A stretch of DNA of 64,000 nt, taken from positions 30,198,913 to 30,262,912 of the forward strand of contig OZ018410.1 in assembly GCA_963969595.1 (NCBI GenBank), given 5' to 3'. Every line of letters starts with the position of its first letter. Position 1 is the first letter of the stretch. The notes under the pieces are model-generated. The model made no database searches, was not told the DNA's origin, and saw only the letters and a list, made by a program, of their open reading frames with translations. Source of the DNA: Neckera pumila. Taxonomy: Eukaryota > Streptophyta > Bryopsida > Hypnales > Neckeraceae. Below are positions 24,818-35,886 of the stretch, piece after piece. The position numbers were made by a program, and so were the translations under genes.

Positions 24818-26525
24818 AATCATTTTTGAAAAAAAATCATCCCTAGTTGGTTGCCATCCTTCAAACACCGCGTGCAGTGTTCCACCTGTTCTGGCCAAAA
24901 ACAGAGGACATCACCACGGCTTGGGTAGAACGAAACATCGTACTCTAGAAATGCAAAAAGAGAATACTCTTTCTCCTCTTTTGCATCACTTGTAAATCCA
25001 CCGGGATTCCATGAGTGCTTAAAACATTCAATAGAAAAAAAAGAAAAAAAAATTTGCCAAAAAGTGAGGCGCAAGTATCAACAAATGTACCATCGTTCAA
25101 CCAGATAATGAAACCTAGGTCATAGTCGTCCTGGTCGACATGAAGGCGAATGTCATAATTCCTTGTAATGGCAAACAAAGTGAAGGGTGAATTCCCAATG
25201 GTTGCTCGTGTGCCCAAGGACTTGATTTCGATGATTTTCCTCAAATGGAGGAAAATAGTTGGGTATGTGGCTTCCAATCGCTCCGAGATGAAAGATGTCA
25301 ACTCTTCAAAGAATTTATACAAGAAGGTCCTGTCATGCTTGTACCTGTAAAAACATAACAACCACGTCAACAAAACATTCAAATAATTACATGTATAGAA
25401 CTTTAATTGAAATGTTTGCACAAAAAAAGATTATGGTGTTAAATGGTACCATTTCGTGTTGCTCATCGCCCTACGCATCTCAAAAATCTTTATGTCGCTA
25501 CCTTCTTTGTCTTCAGACCTTGTCACCCTATTTCCCAACTTCTTCAAGATGAATGCTACTTGGGTCATCTTCGATAGGTCGCTTGAAGAAAAAAGATAGT
25601 TCCTCACACTCCCAACAAAGGATGCAGATGGCCCTTCCTCGTATAGGCTGAAGGATGGCTCCAACCTTTCAAGTTCACACATCTCTAGGGTTAATCTAGG
25701 ACTACTTTTTTCATGATCCACCTTCCAAGTCTTCATTTTGAAAACCGTGATGTCCATAGCACCACCAAAATCGTCTTCGCCCCTGCCTGTAATTAGCTTG
25801 TCTATTTTCTCATGATTTTCGATGTGTTTTATCAAGGTTTTGCTCTTGGCCTCTATCTCCTTGTCACATTCATGACACCAGAACATTTTAGTCCCATTCA
25901 GCTTCTTCAACCAGCCCATGCCATAACCCTCCAATATAGACATCAAATTGTGGATGATTTCCCTATTCTTATGGTGTTGACTTTCATAATGACCCCGTAA
26001 GTGGCTCAAGTGTATGGGAATGTTGACGTTGCAATATGTGCAATGGTCTAACCCATTTGAACGTGGTCCTTGGACAATTCTCAGCTGCAACAGGGAAAAC
26101 TTTTGAAAAAGCTTCCCATCATCTTCGTTGGTTGACACCTACACTCAAACTAAGAAACATAATACAAGTTAAATATCAAAGCTTAAACTATCAATGAATA
26201 CCCACACTTTAAGTTCAAAACTTACCATTGAACCCCGGCCTTGGGTAGTTGACACCAAGTACGCAATATACCCAGCCTTTCCCGGAAGCACATCACACAG
26301 AGCTAATCTCTTGGAACCACGCCATGTGGCCCTTTTTTTGCTTGCATGGAGGCTTGCTTTATGGATTCTTACTCTAAACTCAAAAAATGAGTTACAGAAA
26401 CAAATAAAAGAGAAATCATGTTTGAATGATACCTTGACGCCTTTAGGTGTTGACTTCTTAAACTCCACTGTTGCATCTTGATGAACTTGCCTCATAGCTT
26501 CCTTCCTCTTTACATTCGTACCCAT
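24818..26525 (-). CDS. Two-C2H2 zinc-finger protein with 2OG-Fe(II) oxygenase-like C-terminus
   Basis: Exons read: 26525-26433 (start MGTNVKRK), 26378-26226, 26138-25450, 25344-about 25095, and about 25020-24818 ending TGA. The first four joins keep frame with GT-AG borders; the last intron border is uncertain. Fingers: C-x2-C...H-x5-H near residues 115-135 and C-x2-C...H-x4-H near 170-190. The C-terminal part has an HxD motif (LHVDQDD, near residue 380) after a TRNYD strand, then a GDVLCFWPEQVEH strand with a distal His. This matches the His-x-Asp...His metal triad of a double-stranded beta-helix dioxygenase. The Arg normally about ten residues after the distal His is Gln in this reading, so activity is doubtful. 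After the TGA the frame stays open to 24634 and ends at another TGA, so a premature stop is possible. Function unknown; it may be transposon-associated. Confidence 0.55.
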
Positions 26526-26559
26526 CTTGAATATACAACAACCAAATATTTGCAAACAC

Positions 26560-29500
26560 TAGTAGTTTATAGTAGAAAGACTCTTGCTAGCTCTAGAAAT
26601 TTGTACCATTAACCCACGCAGAGGTCACCATCCATTTTGAGATAATTGTAAGAAGTTATTTTTGTATTTTATAGGTAAATTCAAGCAGTATGAGGGACAA
26701 ACAACTTTAGATTGGAGAGAGAGGTGTTTGATTCATAACATGTTAAGAACTCAATGGCAAAATTTGTTTGTCTAGATTCTCATCTATTTAAATGATTCTT
26801 CCTTTGGAGGAATTCAAAAAAATAATTAATTTCAACTTTCCTATAAATAAAATAGAGTAAAAGTGTGAACGTGCACTTAATATTTGGAATTATCCTAGAA
26901 GTTATTAAATTTTTTTTGGGATTTTCCAGAATGCAAAAGATGACTCTATGGAAAGTCAACTGGGTTTATTAACAGTGAAAAATTCATGGAAATTACCTAG
27001 ATGGCAATAATATCCTACAAAAATTTAAATAGAATGATTAGTGCAAATAATGCACCCCAATAAGTACCAAAATTGATGGCTACATCGAATTTAGGTAAAA
27101 TTTATAAATATTTGAAGCATTGATCAACATATCGAGAGCTTTTAATGTCCAATTAAAATCAAAGAGGACTTTTTTTTACTCTTACCAATCTTCCAAACAA
27201 CCAAGGCTAATCAAATCCTTTGTAAAGTGAAAACTCCATCATTTGGATTTTTTTACCTTTTCCTTGATTTGCAAATTGTTGGCTTTTACAAGCTGGATGA
27301 CCTAGACATAGGGAAGCATGGTAGCCTGTAAGCTAATGTAGGCCAATGGCGTAAGTATAAAAGGTTGTTCCTTCTTCTTACTATGCACCCACTTTTTTTA
27401 TTTTTTTATTTGTCATACTCATTGTTTAAGTGTTCAACCCATTTAGTCAATTCCTTGTCTACTTTGTATTTTGGAGTAATTTGCTCATTTTTGAAATTTT
27501 GAAGCTTGTTTTAAAGGATGTGGGGGTTCCTTTCAGCTTGTCTTGCCTACTTTTGTTGGTATCTTGGATTTTAACTTACTAATATTTTGATGTTTTTTTT
27601 AAATTTTCTTTAGAAACTTGAGTCTTTGTATTGTACTAACCATTTTGCACTAGCTCCTTGTATGGGATTTCCACTTTTTTAGAGAACCCTCCCCTAGAGC
27701 CTTGACTTGCAAAATATGTAGTCCAAAGTTGTGGTATTTGGCATTATTTGTATGGTGATTTTGCTAATGGCAAAGCTTTGATTTTGCATAACTTGCTTTA
27801 TTTTCCTTGACCAATAATTTGTGTTGTATCGTGAAGCTTTGGCTTTGCCACCTTGTTTGGATTATTTTCTCTTTTAGTCCTAGTCCTTGCTAACTACTCC
27901 ATACGGTGAAGCTATTGCTTTGTACAAATTGGTCGAAGTTCAAGAAAAATCTAATTTTATTTCTTTTATTTTACAATGGAGGAGCTTGAGCTCGGCCTAC
28001 ATATTTCCTACGTTCAAGAGCCTATAGAGGAACCTATAGCCTAAAAGTCTATGCATCCAAAAAATGGATGTGTCTTGGTCAATCTCGATTGTAACTTTCA
28101 AAATTACTAATTTTGGAATTTGATTTAAACTAAGAAAATGAAGCTTGACAAGTTTTGTTTCTACCCTATTTCAAAGTTTTGAAAAATGTCACAAATTGAA
28201 AGAGTCATTGCAATTGAAAGCTACATGTGTGAGAATCCAAATAACACAATATGGTGTGTTTTTCATTCATATTTAAAAAACAATAATTTCAAATTTGAAT
28301 TATAAAGTTATTTTTTTCATTCTATCTCTCATTTATGATAAAAGTTATAGATTATTCTAATATATATTATAATTGACATAATTTGATTTCTACCTTTCAT
28401 TTTAAAAAACAGCAATATGTATGTTTTTTTAATTATTGAAAAAAATTATAATGTTTTTTCTTCTAACAAAAAATATCAAAATTTTATACATCTATTAAAT
28501 ATAAAGTTAAAATAATTTGAAACTTTCTCAAACTTTCTTCAATATAAAGCTTACTTCTTGAATTTATTGTTGTATTTTCAACTTTGACATCTTTGTGATA
28601 TTTTGTTTACATTTTACAAGTGGTTCAAAAATAGAAGTCTGTCACCTTGCTAAATTATATTATGCAATGGATGTAATAAGAAGGCTTAAGTTGTATTTAT
28701 ATTGAACTTACATTAGGATTAATAAAGACTAAGGATTTTTGGTCATTGCATCTAATTGTGACCTATTTGCAAAACTATCCTATCTTTATTTTTTGCATGC
28801 CTAAAATGTAAGCCCTTTGAACATGACTATCTATAGTCAGTTCTAAAAAATGTATTTTCAGCACTAAAAAATTCATAGTTCATTTATATGATATTTACAA
28901 AATGTAATAATTTCAAGAGAGCATAAGATCCTCTTTTGACTACCAACAAGACTCAACATAAACTTTTGCAGTTCAATATCAAAAATCATGCTCAAATTAT
29001 TAGCCAATCTATAAATTCAAAATTTGAATCCTTTGCTTGTTTTTAATGTTTGGCATTATAAGACATACTTCATACCATCACAAGTGCAAATCAATAGCAT
29101 TCCTACAACATTTTTATCACGCAATGAATTTCATAAAAGAAATAATAAATTTTTTAGGATGTATGGCTATAACCTTCAAATAATAAGAAGTTGAATGCAA
29201 AATAATTTGCAATTTTGAGATGTTGATAATTCAACAAACAAATAATTTCTCTATGTTTGAGAAAAAATACAAGCATTAGGCAACCAATGATCATGTTTTA
29301 CAAGTATATTGTGAATGGTGTAAAATATTTCAATTTTTTTTATGAAGAATTGTCATTTAAAAAATTTGTAGCAAAAATTGAAAATAAATCAGCAAATATA
29401 AGAAATACAATCCAATTAATTTGGATTTTTTTCAAGAACTACAAAAAGAAATGGAAATTGGTGAACAAATTTATTTATTAGACTTATTTATTTGTTATTT

Positions 29501-29750
29501 TTTTTTTTGCATTCAAAACTCCCTTTCCAAGTCAAATGCTTCCATCAAGCTAATGATATATAAAGATTTGATAATTTTTGTTTGTGAAAGAATGTATTTG
29601 TGTTGATGTTGATTTTTTTGAATTGTTAATCAAAAAGTAAAATAAGTAATTTTTTTAATTAAAAATTAAAAATAAGAAAATATTTGTTAGAATATATGTT
29701 AGAATAATTTGAAACTTTTATCATAGATGAATATTTGAATGAGATATAGA
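26560..29750. other. AT-rich intergenic DNA, no gene seen
   Basis: Long AT-rich stretch. Between 27300 and 28080 it is less AT-rich, with several copies of (A/G)AAGCTTTG(G/A)(C/T)TTTG that recall the AAAGCTTTGCCGT strings at 965-1480, perhaps relics of one dispersed repeat. No ORF is convincing. Confidence 0.45.
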
Positions 29751-29753
29751 ATA

Positions 29754-31222
29754 TTCCCTCCATCCCAAAATGATTGTCCATCATTCCAAAAATAGATGTC
29801 CAAAAATGATTGTCCAATATTTCAAATTTAGTAATATAAAATGCAATTCATGAAATAGTTAGCATGTTACAATAAGAATTTTAGTTAGAAGAAGACACAA
29901 TTTATGAGACAGTCAATGTCAGTATCTCAAAGACGCAATTCATGAAATAGTCAGTTCTAATAACACAAGCTGCTCAAGCAAAATCCAACTCTAAGCTACC
30001 TTCACAAAATCTTCACGTGGTACAAAGACAAGATGAAAAATCAATGCATTGCTATGCTCAGTATTCATTGCGGTGAGAAATTGTAAACTAGAGGGTGATT
30101 TCTTATTTGAAGTTGCAGCCTCAGCTTTTCGGCTTTAAATAGTTCATGCTTCAAACTTGATATCACCATTTTTGCAAGTCGTTGAGAAAATTCAAAGTTA
30201 ATGTAAATGTTTGCATTCATTACTTTACCAAATTTTCAAAGTTTGCCTTAACCCCTAAAGTTCATGACTATGTAATCATCAAAAACGCTCCAAAACTGCC
30301 ATTTCTAATACAACTACCAAATTTTTGGAAAAAAAGAATTCTTGACACATGTAACCGTAGGATCTTGTAGTATGATTTTAAAAACATGTGGTAAAAATTT
30401 CAGAAAATTCCACCGTGTGGATCATAAGATATAAGCATTCAAAGTCTTGAAAACCATTTTTTCAATTCTGCGAAAAACCAGGCAGCTACACTTTGCAAGC
30501 TCACTTTTCAATGAAAAAATGCCGATAAAGGTGGTGCTTCTTTGAATTCAGTTTCCTAAACAAGTTGTCTATATGCATGAAAAATTTCACATGATTTGGA
30601 ATTGTACAACATATAGGAAAAAAATAGTAAGTAGAAAGAAGTAGAAAATGATTCAAAATACTAAATTGTTAAAAATTTAATCATGGAATTTAAAAATGCC
30701 AATCCCAATGGTTGTAATGTTGTAATAATGAATCTACATCCTAGGATTTTATATTTTTCCAAAAATATTGAAGATTGAGTTAAATAAACGGCTTTAAAGT
30801 TTTTTTTAGAGTAGAGAATCCATAACTGCCCGCAAACCAAAAACCCTCATAACTTTTGACTCATTGATTGAAATGGAATTACTCAAAGCTTTTTAAGTAT
30901 ATATAAATGTAGAGAACCAATTTCAAAAAAAATTTCCAGAAAAAATTATTTTTTCTGATCTGCCCAAACTGCCCGGTTACGAAAGAAAGTAACATATCAA
31001 GTGACAACGTTTGACTTGTATTTCGAAATGTCATGAAACTTGGTACACTTGAAGATATTCCTTGCCTCCACCTTTTGTTAAAATTTCAGCCTCAAATATA
31101 GATATCTCTAGTCACACGTACCTGCCCAAAATTTCTATACGGCCAAAAAACGCATGTTGGTCCTTTAGGGGTTAATCTTGAGAAAAGTTTGTCAGCGGAC
31201 AATCATTTTGAGACAAAAGGAG
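29754..31222. mobile_element. Stowaway-like MITE carrying a nested TTAA element
   Basis: The left end TTCCCTCCATCCCAAAATGA and the right end (inverse of CTCCTTTTGTCTCAAAATGA) match the CTCCCTCCGTCCCAAAAT ends of Stowaway (Tc1/mariner) MITEs. The dinucleotide TA flanks both sides (29752-29753, 31223-31224). Removing the nested element at 30248-31175 leaves about 540 bp, larger than typical Stowaways. Non-coding. Confidence 0.7.
30248..31175 (+). mobile_element. TTAA-flanked element, copy 5 (best preserved)
   Basis: Begins TTAACCCCTAAAGTTCATGA and ends TTGGTCCTTTAGGGGTTAA, 928 bp including both TTAA. It matches the inverse complement of 17961-18892 closely enough that the two look like recent insertions. 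Inverted identity between the ends is short (TTAA plus CCCCTAAAG). Only short incidental ORFs are present, so mobilisation would need a transposase encoded elsewhere. Confidence 0.8.
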
Positions 31223-33600
31223 TACTACAATATAACTTTTTAGAACATTTATAAAAAAAAATACAAATAAGATATATACAATACTGTATAATTTGTTTAA
31301 CACATTGAGCTTACAGTAGCAATAACACATTCTAATACATTGAGTTTAAAGTAGCAATAATTTTTTTAATTTTTTGATTTTTTTCAAATTTTCAAAATGG
31401 AATGAAAAGAAAAAATTTGAATCTTCATTTCTTAATTTAGATCAACTACCAAAAATGGGTAAGTTGAAAGATATAATCAACATTGACCAAAGCACATTGA
31501 CTTTTGAAATGTACAAATCTTTAGCGATTAACAAGCACAATGGTCAAGCTTGCCCTTTTGTAAATAGTATTACATTGTTTATTATATAAACTTTTCTAAG
31601 TCACTACTATTTTCAACAAAAGAATCATTTGCGTAGCTGGGCATTTGATTTCAGGATGCGAGGGTACGGTAACTTGCCTAAAATGAATGCCAAATTATTA
31701 TTTCTTGATGTGCATAGACTACAACAATGCTAGCTTGAGAGCCTAAAAATGCATGCTTAAGAGTTTTGACTATGATCCCTTGCAAGTCGTAAGTGTCGCC
31801 TATAAAAAAAAGTTGTATTTTTGAGGTCAATGAAGAGAAAAGACATATTTCAAAATATTATTATTAATAGTAAAATTTTAGCCCTATTACCATGGACCTA
31901 TAACCAAAGGAACATGGCTACTATGTATGTCGCACTTGGGTTGGTGTACCGGCGGATGGCGGTTAAAATCCACTTTGATCCCGATTTTTTTTCTTCTAAA
32001 GAAACCTTAGAGCTTTAATTCTAGTCGCGGTAACAAGAGGCCAAATAAGGGCGCACAAGTGTGATAGAGTCTATAAAACAAACTTAGATACGTGAAGAAA
32101 AAATTGGGGCATAGAGTGGGTTGCATGTCTAGCAAAAATGCTAGCCATGGTCATTTTCTAAATTGCTCCAAAAGACACAATTTCTCTCTAATGTAAGGTT
32201 TAGGGTTTAGAGAACATTGATTAGCACAAATGAAGCTTTGGCTACAATGTGTAGAAATCAAAAATTGTTCAAATAAAAAATCTTAATCTTAAAATAGTGA
32301 TTATTTTATTGATGTATAAATCATAAAAGTATGGATTTGCATGAGGTTGCCTTATCTAAAATGCAGTAGATGTTAGTTGGACACATATAATAAAAGAAAA
32401 TCACAATATTACAAACAAGTGCTATAAATAAATCATATTGCAAGATTAGACATATGAAGTACTAAATATTACTTGCAATCATCTTGGCAACTTCAAGAGT
32501 TCAAAAAGTTTCATCACTTCATCCATAATGAGGTTGGGAGCATAAATAAACCTGTCTTTGTTCTCGCCACCTTGCAAAGACAATGGAAGATATAATAGAG
32601 AGGTTCGCAATTCACATACTTCAAATGTTTTTTAATAGATGCAAGCATCCTATTGATGAAACAGAAGCATGTGCAAGTAGATGATTACAAAAAACACTTA
32701 TTGATTTTGTTGCATTTCACACTACTCATGCTTTTTTTGGAGCACTTTAAAATTGGGAAAATAGTTTTAAAAATATGGTCAATGTACACACTTTTAAGGT
32801 AACTACCAAAGGAAAAGTATAGAAGAGCTCTCCACATAAGAAATCTAGAAAAGCGACAAATCTCAAGAATATAGATATTTTGATGGTTTAATTAGTTAAA
32901 AATAGAAAAATGAAATAAATTGAATAAAATAAGGCTACTCATAAAAACTCTACAGAGTTGGTCATTCACCAAAAGATTCACCAAAATAATATTTTACATT
33001 TTTTGAAATGCATGTTGAAAGAAACTCATTTTGTGGACTTCTACACCACATAAAATTAACTATTGTTAGAATTCCTTTGGAGTATAGCTACAAGCCTACT
33101 AGAAAATTGTTATCTCCAAATTGCAGCTCCAAATTTGTTTTTGGGGACTTAATTGTTCAAAATCCCTCCAATTGGCATGATTGACACAAAATTGAGGGCT
33201 ATTTTTGGATAATAAAATATTTTTAAAAAATGCAAAAAAACTAGGCAAGGTGTATAACAGTCATGAATACCTTATTTATGAATCTCAATTTTTTTTTGCA
33301 GTGTAGCAGTACATCATGCAGTAAATAGAGGATGGTCCCTTCCACTATCACTAACCCACAACACTGGAGTTTGGCACCCCGGTGCCAGAAAAAAACCTTT
33401 GATGAATCTTGAGTCATTTGGAGTCTAAATGTCAAATTTATGACTAAAAATAAATCAATACATAAGGTGTGATAGAAAATAGAACAGGGTGTTTCTTGCA
33501 ATCACCCATGTGCTTTTAATATTTACATCACTTTTGTACTTTAATTCCAAATCCCGAAGCCTCTATTTTTCTAAATCCTATTTCAGACCAGTTGACATAC
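31223..33600. other. AT-rich intergenic DNA, no gene seen
   Basis: Short ORFs such as 31821-32018 plus and 33241-33501 minus have no recognisable similarity. The sequence around 31900-32100 is less AT-rich and could be a decayed coding fragment, but no family can be named. Confidence 0.45.
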
Positions 33601-33636
33601 CTTAGATGTTATTTGAGGCCTTCGAAAGACTGCGAG

Positions 33637-33673
33637 TTATCCTATGTTCCCAGATTGCGGGAACGCAGGATAA
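33637..33673. repeat. Short imperfect hairpin
   Basis: TTATCCTATGTTCCC (33637-33651) is followed after 7 bases by GGGAACGCAGGATAA (33659-33673), its inverse complement with two mismatches. It lies in a short GC-richer patch about 300 bp from a MITE. It may be a small foldback sequence; no function can be assigned. Confidence 0.5.
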
Positions 33674-33939
33674 TTGCTGGCTGATGTGGCCGACACTGTG
33701 CCACGTCATTTTCCCAAAAAAAAAAAAAAATTTTTTTTTGCTCAGAATGATATTTGAGGCAGAGTTGTCATATCAGACAGAATCGGACGAGTTGGACGGA
33801 ATCAGGGTTGACTAGCTGCAAACTTTGGAGGTCAATAACTTTTGCAAAAATTATTCAAATTGGACATATGAGATGTTTTTCGGCATCTACAGAAAAATAA
33901 AACTGAAAAATTGCTAAATGATATTTGTTTTGCCTTGCA

Positions 33940-34357
33940 CTAAGGTAGGAGGCTGTAAATATGACCTTCTTCTTCAAACCAACCCTAAAATTAGTTGTAA
34001 AATGGATTGGAGGTGATCCTTGAATGGACCACTTTAGTTATTGAAAGCATTAAGGAAAAATTATTTTTCTATTGCAAGAGCCAATCATTGACCTTGATTT
34101 CCTCAAATCACTTTAGAAGTTGCAAGGGCACGGATTTTGGGAGACCTAGGGATCACAAATAGGTCCCTACAACATAAATCTTTGAAAATTCATAACTAAT
34201 TCAAAAATGCTTCAAAAAATATGAAACCACTTGTGTTACGTTCGACATCTATTTTGCTTTCTCTGAAAAATGAGCTAAAAAGATTTCTGATCATGCAAAC
34301 CTATGAATAAGGCGAATCAGCCCTTAAAGGGTCGCTTTTAGAGCCTACTCTACCTTA
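33940..34357. mobile_element. CTAAGG-ended MITE, family 2 copy B
   Basis: Full-length partner of 13300-13711. The left end CTAAGGTAGGAGGCTGTAAA and right end (inverse of GTAAGGTAGAGTAGGCTCTA) form imperfect inverted repeats. The element ends about 220 bp upstream of the TMEM234 start codon, so it lies in or next to that promoter. Non-coding. Confidence 0.7.
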
Positions 34358-34579
34358 CTCTCGATCATGTTGGAATTGCTTATTTGGTCGGTTATGGATG
34401 GCTCTACCTTAGTAGCGCTTTTGGGTGTCTCCGTTTTGGAAAACGGAGACGGCAGTTCCAAGGGGAACCAGCGTTGTGCCAACAGGAGAAGGCGCATGTT
34501 CCCAACGGAAACGTCTCTCTGCCTCCTCCATCGAGCTTGAATGTGTGCGTGCCAGCCTTGGAGCTTGCGAATTGCTGAG

Positions 34580-34993
34580 ATGGCGGTAGTGGCCTGGCTG
34601 CTGGCCATCGGGACGGTGTGGGGGATCACGAACGCGCTCATCAAGCGCGGAGCCCTCATCGCAATCTCCCAACAATCGAAGAGCCCCGCACCGGAGAATC
34701 GTGGCATTGTGGCGGCCTTTCTCGCGGACTGGATCCGATTGCTGTGTGTGTGGCAGTACTCGATTCCGTTCCTGCTCAACCTCTCCATGTCTGTTTTGTT
34801 CGTGCTCAAACTCGGAGACAGCCCCATCACGCTGGCCGTCCCCGTGACGAACGCCACCACGTTCGCCGTCACGGCCGTCGCGGGAGCCGCGCTTGGGGAG
34901 AAGACGCGGCCTCTAGAGACCGCGGTCGGGGTGGCGTTTATCGTTGCTGGGGTCACGCTTTGCATCTCGCCGCCAATTAGTTTTTTTTCTTGA
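34580..34993 (+). CDS. TMEM234: TMEM234-family small membrane protein
   Basis: A single-exon ORF of 137 codons. The start chosen is the ATG of MAVVAWLLAIGTVWGITN, which puts a hydrophobic helix at the N-terminus as in the family; an upstream in-frame ATG at 34541 would add 13 less typical residues. Four hydrophobic segments are visible (about residues 1-20, 58-78, 82-108 and 112-133). They include the family-like WGxTN motif, a PITLAVPVTNATTF segment and an LGE followed by a GVxxIVAGVxLC helix. The family (UPF0546/DUF4538-like) belongs to the drug/metabolite-transporter-like fold; its substrate is unknown. The gene is markedly GC-richer than the flanking DNA. No splice site is needed. Identification is confident from length and motifs; function remains unassigned. 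Confidence 0.85.
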   Translation: MAVVAWLLAIGTVWGITNALIKRGALIAISQQSKSPAPENRGIVAAFLADWIRLLCVWQYSIPFLLNLSMSVLFVLKLGDSPITLAVPVTNATTFAVTAVAGAALGEKTRPLETAVGVAFIVAGVTLCISPPISFFS

Positions 34994-35886
34994 CGAGCAT
35001 GTGAGATTCCTTTTTATTGTAGTTTCTTTCGGTGTTGGGAAGCTGGGAAACGCATAGATCGTGTTTCTGCAAGTCATTCGAATTTGGTTCGAGCCAAGGT
35101 TTAGGGTTTTACGACAATTGAAACTGCAATGGAGTTGGTATATAGGTTTATTTGGTAAGTTAGAGGTTACCGTTGGCTATCACTTTGACATATTTAATTA
35201 AGGATTGTGATTTTTGGGAGATGTAGAGAGCTGTGGAGGGATCAGTTTGGTTACAAGAGCCGAGTTGAACCACAATGTATGCACTTCTTATGCAATTTTT
35301 AAAGTGGGAGTTTGTAAACCATGGCAGACAACCCATTTCCATTCAAAGATTACCGGCCTTAGGCGTTTTACTAGGTCATGCTTTTGCCACTTGCTTTTCA
35401 GTGATTTTTTTCTTGTGGGGTGTCAGTAGCTCTGATGAGGGTAAAAGAGGTGGACTATGCTCAATTGTGGTTTTATTTCGTGTTTATACGGGGCCAGTCG
35501 CCAATTCCACAAGGTCTTCTAGCCCTTCGGGAACCTTAAAAAACGTTAAAAAACGCTTATAATTTCAACCAAGTGTTTGAACAGATGAGTGGCTGCTGGT
35601 TGGCTGGGAGAACACAGCCCTCTTTTTTTTTTCACTGGGCTCCAAAATTTGGTTAAGACTGTCAATTTTGGCAAATAATTCGTAATATATTAGTATATTT
35701 TGGTAGCTACAATTTAATTTCTGACCATTTACAACGAAATTTCAACAAATTTTTTCTGTAAATTCTGGCAGAATAATTGCATTTTCTTCCTTACATCTCT
35801 TAATTAGCTTTTACCTTAACCAATGAAATCTGGCTATATTTAGCCCAAAATAGAATGGCTTGAGACGGATTCAGTCCCCAACGATT
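34994..35886. other. TMEM234 3' flank and convergent spacer
   Basis: Sequence between TMEM234 (+) and the 3' end of the SNF2 gene (-), so the two genes converge here. Short ORFs at 35214-35562 are unrecognised. It includes a T-run at about 35622-35634. No gene is supported. Confidence 0.45.

Noticed and set aside
35060..35110. tRNA gene around GGTTCGAGCC
   Set aside because: The T-loop-like string has no matching acceptor, D or anticodon stems nearby.
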